Both the position numbers and the translations under genes were made by a program. Shown piece by piece: positions 55,799-64,000 of a stretch of 64,000 bases of DNA. This DNA comes from Austropuccinia psidii (taxonomy: Eukaryota > Basidiomycota > Pucciniomycetes > Pucciniales > Sphaerophragmiaceae). The notes under the pieces are model-generated. The model was not told where the DNA came from and made no database searches. It was given only the letters and a program-made list of their open reading frames with translations. The stretch's first letter is position 1; each line of letters starts with the position of its first letter. The stretch is from the NCBI GenBank assembly GCA_023105745.1, contig JALGQZ010000003.1, forward strand, positions 78,094,696-78,158,695, in the 5' to 3' direction.

Positions 55799-57770
55799 AA
55801 GGACTAGGTCCTGCACTTCACCAAACACAAATTATCAATGATAAACAAGTGGAAGGACCAATTTGTTTCATTTCAAGGCAGATAAAGCCAACAGAAGCAA
55901 GGTATGGAGCCAGCCAAATGGAATGCTTATGCTTAGTGTGGACTTGAGAAAAACTGCATTATTATTTGGATGGCACAGTATTTGATGTAATAACAGACTG
56001 TAATGCTGTGAAATCACTATTAAATATGAAGACTCCAAATAGACAAATGCTGAGATGGCAAATTGCTATCCAAGAATACCGAGGAAATGTGACTATTGTT
56101 CATGAATCTGGTAATATCCATAAAAATGCAGATGGGCTCTAGCAAATACCCCTGACAATCCAGCATGGATGCCACAAGAAGAACACCATATAGAAGGAAT
56201 ATGTGTTACAGACATTGGAACAACATTCTTTGACAAAGTTAAAGAAAGCTATCAGATAGACAAGAATTGCCATATCTCAAGCCAACTTCTAATGAAAGAC
56301 TGCAAAGACCCATCACTTTCATCAAAACTAGATGAAACATGGAAAAAGGCATATGATGAAGGAAGATTCCACCTCCTTGATGGAATCCTTTACCATAGAA
56401 CAAAACACACATGTGTTATGGCCTTAACAGATAGAACCCTGATAAACACTATTTTACATGAATGTCATGACAGTGTTTCAGCTGGACACCTCTCAGAAGA
56501 TAGAACACTAGAGAGGGTGAAAACCTGCTCTTGGTGGCCAAATTGGAAGAAAGATGTTACAGAATACTGCCAAACCTGTGACAGATGTCAAAAAGCCAAC
56601 AGAGCCACAGGAAAGAAATTTGGAATGATGATCCAAATCCAAGAACCAAAATGCCCATGGAAAATAGTTCATATGGATTGGGTAACAGCTTTACCTCCAG
56701 GAGGAGACAGGATCTATAATGCATGCCTAGTATTAGTTGAAAGATACAGTAAAACTCCCATGTTCTTACCATGTCATAAAGATGACACAGATATGGACAC
56801 AGCCATAATGATATGGAATAAAGTTATTAGCCATACAGCCTTATTCCAGAATATTATAAGTGACAGAGACCCAAAGTTCACTTCAGCATTATGGACAAAT
56901 CTCCATAACTTATTTGGGACAAAGCTATCATTCTCAACAGCTTACCATCCCCAAACTGATGGTTTAGTAGAAAGAATGATACAGACCTTAGAGGACATGA
57001 TCAGAAGATTCTGTGCTTATGGGCTAGAATTCAAAGATTCTGATGGTTTTACCCATTATTCGTGTACACTAATACCAGCTCTTGAACTAGCATATAAGAC
57101 ATCAATCCATTCTTCTACTGGCAAAACACCAGCAATGCTAGAAAAAGGTTGGAATCCAAGACTTCCTTATGACACCCTCAAAAAGGACTTAGTGGATATA
57201 CATCCAACAGCAAGCAGCTTTAAAATAATGCTTGACAAGGCAAGACACCATGCAAACAGATGTATGCAAGATTCTTTCAAATATGCAAAAGAAAGATGGG
57301 ATAAAATTCATAAGCCACCTGATTTCAAAATAGGAGACTTGGTCCTAGTATCGACCCTTAATTTCAATAACATAAAAGGCCCAAAGAAATTGAAAGATTC
57401 CTTTGAAGGACCATTTATGATAAAAGCACTTCATGGACCCAATGCTGTGCAATTGGAACTCACAGGTGAACTAATGAACAAACACCCAGCTTTCCCTGTA
57501 AGTCTGATAAAACCTTACAGTTCAAGTGAAAAGGAGTTATTTCCACTAAGAAATAAACCCCCACTTGAAATCCCCCCCTTGGAAGAAGGAGAAGAAAAGA
57601 AAATAGTAAAAGTCCTTAAAGAAAGAAGGACAAGAAACAAAAAAGAAAGGGAATACGTTGTAAGGTATAGAAATTCAACTCAAGAGGATGAATGGCTACT
57701 TGAGAAAGATATAACAAATGCTGATAAACTACTAAGAAGGTTCAGACATGAAAGAAAGCGTGAAAAATAG
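55799..57770 (+). pseudogene. pol: Pol of element D2, second part (RNase H, integrase)
   Basis: After the TGGAG duplication the RNase H resumes ([22 protein letters not shown]) with stops and a small deletion up to 56140. From 56169 to 57770 a 533-codon frame is fully open. It has the HHCC domain (HECHDSVSAGH to CQTCDRC), catalytic codons at 56676 (D), 56862 (D) and 56970 (E) with D-X35-E spacing, a GPF-type segment (DSFEGPFMIKALHGPNAVQLEL) and a chromo-like end (EREYVVRYRNSTQEDEWLLEKDI). Confidence 0.92.
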
Positions 57771-57888
57771 AAAAGTTAAGCATTATTGAGCTTCAAGACT
57801 AACAAAGTCTATTGAAGAGGTAGGACAGTGGATGATACCCTAATTACACATATCAGATTGTGGTACAATCTTTTTTGGTGGTAGGGAA

Positions 57889-59874
57889 TGTGAGCCTTTG
57901 AGATATGACCACATACCCAATAAGGTCAGAAGAAAGACTCAGAATAATTATACCTTCAAGATAATTATACTAAAATTACTTAGAATAATTATACATTAAA
58001 AATAATTACTTTAAAAATACAAAAATACCATAAATTGGTACAAAAATTGGTTTAACTTAAAAACCAATGAATCAACATGTGAAATAAATTAAAATATTGG
58101 ATTCCCCATGGTAAAATAAACATATACCATTTTTATGGCATATCTGTAAAGTCAATATTTAATGAGTTATAAGGAATAATACCTTATAAAAGCCATAAAT
58201 CCTTATTTATTTCAAGAACCAATGAAAAAGCATGTGAAATAAATTTTACCATTGGACTCCCCATGAGGATTCACACATAAAACAATTAATGAGCTAATTT
58301 CCAAAGTTAATAGTTAAGGAATTAACCTGAATATATGCACTTTTTTGGTCAACGCATATATTCAAGGATCATAGCTAATATCTCTTAAACTATACAAGAC
58401 TGTAAAAGCACAGATATAAATTTTCTTTTACAAATTATAATCAAGGTTAAAACCTATGATGAAATATTGATAAAAATCAACAGAGCTGTTGACCACTTTG
58501 TTGTGTAAGTGGTCCAAACTTAGAAAAAGTACACAGTTGGATTCTAATAGTTTATTTGTGAAGAATGATGTAATTTTTATTATTATATTCAGGGTACAAC
58601 CCCTTGAAATAATGGTTTGAAGTTTAAAATATTGAATTTCAACAGAAAAGATGAGCTACAAGAAAAATCATCAAAATTAGAGTTTTGATGATGTAATGAA
58701 AAGCTCTTGGCAGCATAGTATGGCTATGTCCGGCTATCAGAATTCACTCTCTGAATTGCTGTAGCATGTAAAACTTGAAAGTTATTAAAGATCAAAGTTT
58801 GAATTTAAATTGAGCAGTTATGATCACCTACTGTAACCTTCAATTAAGTTTAACAGTCATAGAAGTGATAAAATTGGTGAATACTATTATTTTATGATTA
58901 AAACTAATAAAATACACGAAATTTGGGGTTCTGCCGAGCCTCTGATGTCATCAAACTTAGAGCTATAGTGATAACTTTAAATAATGGTGTAATAATGATG
59001 TAATATGGTTTGATCATGATGTACTCATCCTCAAACCTTAAAATATTGATCAATTCCAGTGGATATGATCAGTACACGTCTACTAGAAGCCTGTTGGACT
59101 CTAGGAGGGAGGTATTTACTATTAATAGAGCTCTTTTTACTCTGTTTTCCCCTCAGACGCATCAAAAACATTAAATCAATTAAACCAAAGGTAATTTCTT
59201 TGTTCTTTATATATAAAACTATTATATTCTTAAAAACCAAAGACCAAATTTTTATAATCATCTATTTTGATGTGATTAAATCATTTATTCAATTGAGTTT
59301 GTTAAAAATCTCTCTAAAAACTCATTTCCACATAAAAATCAAGAATATTAGTAAATTTTCTTTATTTTTATTGTAAATACAATTTGAAAAGGTTGTATTT
59401 ATATTTTTTGGCATAAAACATTTCAAAATTATTTTATTAAGTGTTAAAAGTAATTTATTTTCTCTTATTATAATAATTTCCTCTTTATTATTATTTTATT
59501 AATTCTTTAATTAATATAAATAGTATTTATATTAATTTATAACTTTGATATTGGTAATATTATTGTTATTATTTTTTTTTTATTAATGAAAAACAATTTT
59601 TTATGCCTTTATTATTTGTTTGTAACAATAATAAAGAGCCATTAAATATATTAATTATTTTATATTAATATATTTATCTTTATTATATTGTATTTTATTA
59701 TATAAATTATATTATTATATTTATTTAAAAATATAACCATTTTACGCCACAATTATAATAATTCTTTAGTATTATAAATGTTTTATCCTATTTATTTCAT
59801 TCATAAGGACATTCATAGTACAATAAGTAAAATATTAGTAATTTTTACTTATTGTTTCATAGTCAAACCTTACA
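57889..59874 (+). repeat. 3' LTR of D2
   Basis: It starts TGTGAGCCTTTGAGATATGACC after the purine tract GGTGGTAGGGAA and ends GTCAAACCTTACA. It lacks about 70 bp near 58390 relative to the 5' LTR (the ATAGAGTGATGAACC block). The TATA box has become TATTAATAG. Open frames inside are not credible. Confidence 0.92.
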
Positions 59875-59879
59875 CTTAA

Positions 59880-60441
59880 TGTTGGTGAAGACTCCTTCAA
59901 CTGCTGTTTGCATGTCTAAGAATGGCCCCTGGGCTTGTATATTACTCAAATATGCCCTTGTATAATGACAGTGTAATTGAGTTAACAATTCCACGTCAGA
60001 AATACAGCTTACAGATATGTGGTATACTGTCTGTATGCCAATATCTTACAGATTACTTGTAATTAGCAAGTATAATCTGTCAAAAAAGTGGTGTATAGGA
60101 GGGTAATTGAATCAACAATATGCCCAGCCATGCCTCAACTGATGTTTTATCAGTAAAAGGTGTCTTAATTTAATTAAGAAGTAAGACTGTATTAATGGCT
60201 TAAAATGTTTTTATATGTAAAACATGCCAAAAAAAAAGGGTCTTGTGGTTATTAGCCATGTGACAAATATTTTTATAAAATGGTGTATACACCAATTAAT
60301 AAAAAAATCTATCAGATAAATATATTTCTAAGACAATTACGCCTGAAAATGATAAAGCAACTGTCAGAAATAAAGAATATACAAGAAAAAAACTCACTTG
60401 TAATGGTCCAAATAAGTTAAAACACAGCCAGGCCCCCAAAA
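59880..60441 (-). other. Leader of element F, with primer site
   Basis: On the minus strand the LTR is followed at 60441 by TTTTGGGGGCCTGGC, the same primer-site core as in D1 and D2. The rest to 59880 is non-coding, apart from a short open stretch near 59910 (MQTAVEGVFTN) that could be a first exon. The leader joins 39461 across D2. Confidence 0.65.
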
Positions 60442-61014
60442 TGTCAGGTTGAGTCTATGATGAAGCAGTAATTAGGTTGTTTACAACTTTAACTATGACT
60501 GTGACATGTGATGAAAGATTTAAAATAAGAGTGTTTATGAAGAATTAAGGGTTTATAATAAAATGAAAGGGATTTAATATTATAGAATAGTGGTGGTGAG
60601 CGCTGTTGAAAGCCCTAGGTGCAGCTTTACATGTTGGATTACAATAATTAAGATTATAATTACACCTGATTATTTTCCAAGAGAATAAATGTTTTTGACA
60701 GTTGTACTACATAGGAATTCAAGAGCAGGATGAGGAAAACTATTCTGGCAGTGAAAAGTCCCCTTTTTATCCTGAAATGGGGTGGAAAGGCTGCTAGACA
60801 TTTCCACGTAGACCAAGTGCAGATTTTTCACTCTCTAGGACAGACTTGTGGTTTAAAAATGGCCTTTATAACCTGTATTAGGCTCAGATGTGGCTTTGAA
60901 ACCACATCTGGGCAGTTTTCACCAATACAGGGTGAAAATTCTCATCTGGGGACCACATAGCCTGATTCTGACGTGTATGATGCGTAGAATGCTGTACAGA
61001 AACTGTATGGGACC
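60442..61014 (-). repeat. 5' LTR of element F, cut by element C
   Basis: The plus strand starts TGTCAGGTTGAG and matches 21028-21600 with few changes. It stops at GGACC before the LTR of C. The remaining part should lie right of the window, beyond C. Confidence 0.88.
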
Positions 61015-61781
61015 TGTCACAGGGGCTCTTCGAAGTGAAGAGGGCCTGGCACTCAGTAAACTGGGACTCACTTATGGAGGGCTCAAAGATAAGACAAGAA
61101 TGGATACACTTAAGAGTGTGAATAATGAATTACTAAAAGAATAAAAATAAGAAAGCAGCAACAAAGAATAAGAGTAAGAAAAAAGAAGAGCCAACCACAA
61201 ACAAGTCCAAGTCCACTGTTTCAACCTGTCAGAATGGAAAGAGAAGGGTTAATAAGGATATGGCCACCCAACTCATACTGTACAGGCGAAGAAAGAAAAA
61301 AGGCAAAGACTAACTTAAGATTAAATAAATATAATACCCAAAAATATAAGGATAAGAATATTCAGATAATAATAAATCAACTAAATTAATGAACTGGGGA
61401 AAAGTCCCCAGGGGGGAGGAAGAGGGGCTGGTATATGTGAGAATCACCAGCCCTGATCCAGAGGAAGAGTTTTCATGAGAATACTTGATGATTTGAATTG
61501 AGTCTGGCCAATACAGGTCCTGTACGGCTGTACAGAACCTGTACAAGAGGTGTGGTGTATTGGAGTGATCATACAGTTTCATCTTGGTGTATTGAAACTG
61601 TATTGGGTGAATCCAGCCTGTACAGATGTTGACAGGCTGTATTGAGGTACCAAGCTGTATGCATGTTTCAGAATGAAGATTGCTGAAACTGAATGCTGAT
61701 GCAGGTACTGGATTTGCTGATTTGGGGTGTTTGAGTGGATGAATGAATGAATAACCTTACCCCTGATGGATGGTTGTTACA
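61015..61781 (-). repeat. 3' LTR of element C (767 bp)
   Basis: The plus strand starts TGTCACAGGGG and ends GTTGTTACA. It has the same length as the A LTR and scattered changes. The polypurine tract CAAGAGGGGGATAC (minus strand) follows at 61795-61782. Confidence 0.93.
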
Positions 61782-63660
61782 GTATCCCCCTCTTGAAACT
61801 GGTGGGCTCCTGAACACCATAATACCCTGCCACTGTTGAGTGGCATCTCAATATCCCCACATTCTTGCAAAAATTTTGTCTTTGATTTTGTTTCCTCTTG
61901 GCCCTTATCTCGAAATCCTTCCCCATCCCTTCTCTGTCAATTAAATTTATTTCCCCCCTTCTTTAACTCTGAGTAAATGCCCCACTTTTAATTGTTCTTT
62001 CTTCTGGTTGAAACAACTGACGTCCTTGGGGCGTGGCCTTGGGTTGTATCCCAAAATTATGGCCACTGAGCTCTTGTGCTCAAAAACTGGTGCCAGATGA
62101 GTATATGAAGTGTACTCATCTGGCCAGCCCAATTAAAGAAAATGATGGTGACAAGCATTCAGGGGTCTTGTCCCCAATGGCCTTCAAAATGCCTCAACCA
62201 GCCCTCTATACTGATTTTGGGCTGGCGCCTTCTCTATGATGGAACTTGAGGATCCTTGATTTTATGGCCATTTGGGCCTTTTTTGGAGTCTATGTGTATT
62301 GGGTGAATTTTTTTGGTCCATGGCCCTTTATGGCCAAATTGTGGTTCTAGGGAAATTTTGGCCTTTTTGGCCTTTTATTGATTTTTGGGGTCTACGGTCC
62401 ATGGGCCGTGGTCCGTAGTCTTGCGGTCCGTGGGCCGTGGTCCGTGGGGGTTATTGGAAGCCCCCAGGACCTAAATGGACCCCCTGGGCCCAAATTGACT
62501 GGGGACCCAGGGGACCTAAAATGGCCAAAATTAAAGGTAATCACCTTTATGGCCTGGACCCATTGGTGGGGTCCAGGACCACCAAACCCTGGCCTTCCCC
62601 AAAGTTGCAGGGGAGGCCCTGGGTGATGACTCCAGCCCCAAAGGGGCCATGGATGTGGATTTTGAGAGGCTTTGAGGGGGGGGCCATAAATGAGTTATGG
62701 CCCCATTCTTGGGGTTGAAATGGGCTGATTTGAAGTATTGAGCCTTCTGCTTCTGTACTTCCAAATTCGACGGGTATGGACATGATCCAGAGGATGACTC
62801 TTGACGGGCTTTTGATGGTTTGGAAGAGAAACTGGTTTTCTTGTCCTTGTTGTGTTTGGTTTGGCTTCTATCCCCAATCTTATACTACTAAAATAATAGA
62901 AAATAAAAAATAAAAAATAAAAAATAAAAAATAAAAATAAAATCAAAAGAAAAGATATGGAACCTCCCAATACATGACTTGGGGAGGGGATGCTGCTGCT
63001 TTTTAAAAAAAATAAAAGAAAGAAAATTATAAAAGTAAAGAAAGAAAAGAAAATAAAAAATAAATAAGAGAAAATGAGAGTAAAGAAAGAAATAAAGAAA
63101 AAATTCCTGATGGTTGGTCCTTCTCGTGGTGAGTTTCTTGATTCTGGCCAAGGAGTGTCTGAAAGATGAAAACCAAGCATTTGATGCTCACAGAGTGGCC
63201 AAGGTAATGTTTTACAAGAAGTAGAACCCTCAGAGATGCATACCAGGAGATGGAACTTACTTTCATAACTTCCACTCCCCACCAAGCACCATAAACTTGA
63301 AATAACTTGCCATAAATGACTTCTGAGTTGAATTGCCATAAATGACTTATGAAAAGAATTGCCATAATTGACTTGTAGTAAATGATTGTCTTGAATTATG
63401 ATGATTGGCGTAAAATGAAATGATAATAAAGAAAGAAATGAAAAATAAATAAAGAAAACATTGGGCCATATCTTGATAAGGTCCAAATGGAGGGTATTGA
63501 TGTTGTATGCTTCCTGAACCTGTCCAAAGAAATGACAAGTGCTCACAAAGTGGCCAAGGTGATGCTTACAACAACATATGGGTAGAATACCCCCTTAAAG
63601 GTGCATGCCAGGAGAGGAACTTACTTTCATAACTTCTTCTCCCCACCAAGCACCATAAAA
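61782..63660 (-). other. 3' region of element C (non-coding)
   Basis: It holds the GGCC-rich island (62230-62660) with a GGTCCGTGGGCC cluster at 62391-62450. It also has an (AAAAAAT)n-type run at 62900-62945, a decayed version of the 26-bp repeat (about 63300-63380), and the two 3' modules (about 63184-63297 and 63541-63660). About 130 bp at 62712-62840 stand where A has its 1.3-kb antisense gene. No gene is seen. Confidence 0.7.
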
Positions 63661-64000
63661 TCAAACTCTTGAGGTATTTGGACCAGGCTTGTCTGGATAC
63701 AATGAGTGGAAATCCTTGACAAGGTCTGGTGAGTTGGTAAGGTTGGAAGATGGTTCCCAAGTAGTTCTTTCTGGGTCTTCACTGAATCCTTTCCACTCTA
63801 CAAGATACCATAATTTACCTCTCTTGAGTTTTGAGTCCAGAACCTGAGCCACTTCCCATTCTTCTTGCTCCTCCACTAGAACTGGTGGTGGCGGCAATTG
63901 ATGACGATTTGGGATAGTTGAATGCTTGACTGGTTCTAATAAGGACACATGGAATACAGGGTGAACTGTCTTCCATTGCTGAGGCAACTTGAGGTGATAT
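63661..64000 (-). CDS. pol: Pol C-terminus of element C (chromodomain), partial
   Basis: The minus-strand frame enters from the right edge and ends at 63661. It covers HPVFHVSLLEP and the chromodomain (WEVAQVLDSKLKRGKLWYLVEWKGF, in two adjoining pieces) through KPGPNTSRV. It is almost the same as the end of A's pol. No stop is seen in the visible part. Confidence 0.93.
   Translation of the reverse strand, partial: YHLKLPQQWKTVHPVFHVSLLEPVKHSTIPNRHQLPPPPVLVEEQEEWEVAQVLDSKLKRGKLWYLVEWKGFSEDPERTTWEPSSNLTNSPDLVKDFHSLYPDKPGPNTSRV

Larger units (their letters stand above)
39467..59874 (+). mobile_element. Element D2: family-2 element split by E, target duplication CTTAA
   Basis: Its LTRs lie at 39467-41491 and 57889-59874. 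CTTAA is on both sides (39462-39466 and 59875-59879), and F's leader/gag resumes across it. Inside, E (45851-55793) splits the RNase H region. Without E it is about 10.5 kb, the same plan as D1. Confidence 0.93.
21028..61014 (-). mobile_element. Element F: family-3 Ty3/gypsy element, split by D1 and D2
   Basis: Removing D1 (24227-34991) and D2 (39467-59874) leaves one minus-strand element: 5' LTR (61014-60442, cut by C), primer site, leader, gag, PR, RT, RNase H, IN and 3' LTR (22448-21028). Both gaps close at exact 5-bp duplications (GCTTT and CTTAA). About 8.8 kb of F is in the window. It is full of stops and frameshifts, so it is the older host of the younger elements. LTR ends are TGTCAG and CTGACA, a 6-bp inverted repeat. 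Confidence 0.88.
61015..64000 (-). mobile_element. Element C: family-1 chromovirus, 3' end only, reverse strand
   Basis: On the minus strand it has the end of pol, the 3' region, a polypurine tract and the 3' LTR. The sequence is very close to A. It inserted in the F 5' LTR; the left flank is GGACC. The rest is beyond the right edge. Its 3' region is about 1.2 kb shorter than A's because the antisense gene is missing. Confidence 0.92.

Noticed and set aside
62900..62945. A/T run as a possible poly(A) tail of a non-LTR element
   Set aside because: It is a 7-bp microsatellite-like run inside an LTR-element 3' region with no LINE or SINE sequence beside it.
62695..63546. 283-codon reverse frame in the 3' region of C
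   Set aside because: It runs through low-complexity A/T tracts and the duplicated 3' modules. The corresponding frame in A (5795-6481) differs by indels, so it is probably chance.
1..64000. Host genes, rRNA, tRNA genes, CRISPR arrays, bacterial operons
   Set aside because: None was seen. All extended homology is to retroelement gag, pol or LTR, and there are no regular spacer arrays. The intergenic-like AT-rich stretches are LTRs.

Overview
This 64 kb window is a graveyard of retrotransposons. Every coding stretch I can assign belongs to an LTR retrotransposon of the Ty3/gypsy (Metaviridae) type, mostly chromoviruses with an integrase that ends in a chromodomain. I see no host housekeeping gene, no rRNA, no tRNA and no CRISPR array. 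AT-rich DNA, GT-AG introns inside the elements, Tf1/sushi-like gag-pol proteins and a Zn2Cys6-type cysteine pattern all point to a fungus. The gag N-terminus of family 1 (start MPVxHxPPAxxTRSQ) resembles what I remember of proteins from the myrtle rust Austropuccinia psidii, a rust with a very large, repeat-filled genome. That species call is from memory and is not verified here.

Layout. (1) 1-9491: element A (family 1, + strand), with leader, gag, pol, a long 3' region that carries an antisense spliced gene, and a 3' LTR; its 5' LTR lies left of the window. (2) 9492-12913: element B (family 1, - strand), 5' half only, apparently split by A. (3) 12914-21027: older wreckage. This is a reverse-strand pol of a family-2-like element, interrupted by a family-3 LTR and two solo LTRs. 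(4) 21028-61014: element F (family 3, - strand, decayed), split by two family-2 elements on the + strand: D1 (24227-34991, target duplication GCTTT) and D2 (39467-59874, target duplication CTTAA). D2 is itself split by element E (family 1b, + strand, 45851-55793, target duplication TGGAG). (5) 61015-64000: element C (family 1, - strand), inserted in the 5' LTR of F and running off the right edge.

How the genes work together. In families 1 and 1b, gag and pol sit in different frames; a GGGAAAA heptamer just before the gag stop fits -1 ribosomal frameshifting. Pol supplies protease, reverse transcriptase, RNase H and integrase, with a C-terminal chromodomain that probably directs insertion into chromatin. 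Element E shows a perfect 14-nt match between the site just after its 5' LTR and a stretch inside the LTR, as expected for Tf1-type self-priming. Families 2 and 3 use a different primer site and one gag-pol frame. Their gag region holds a second, overlapping open frame kept in the same +1 phase in three copies.

The most notable items are the antisense Zn2Cys6-like spliced gene in A (missing from C and E), the overlapping frame in families 2 and 3, the self-priming match and frameshift site, a duplicated 3' RNA module shared by A, C and E, and the seven-insertion nest with readable target duplications.
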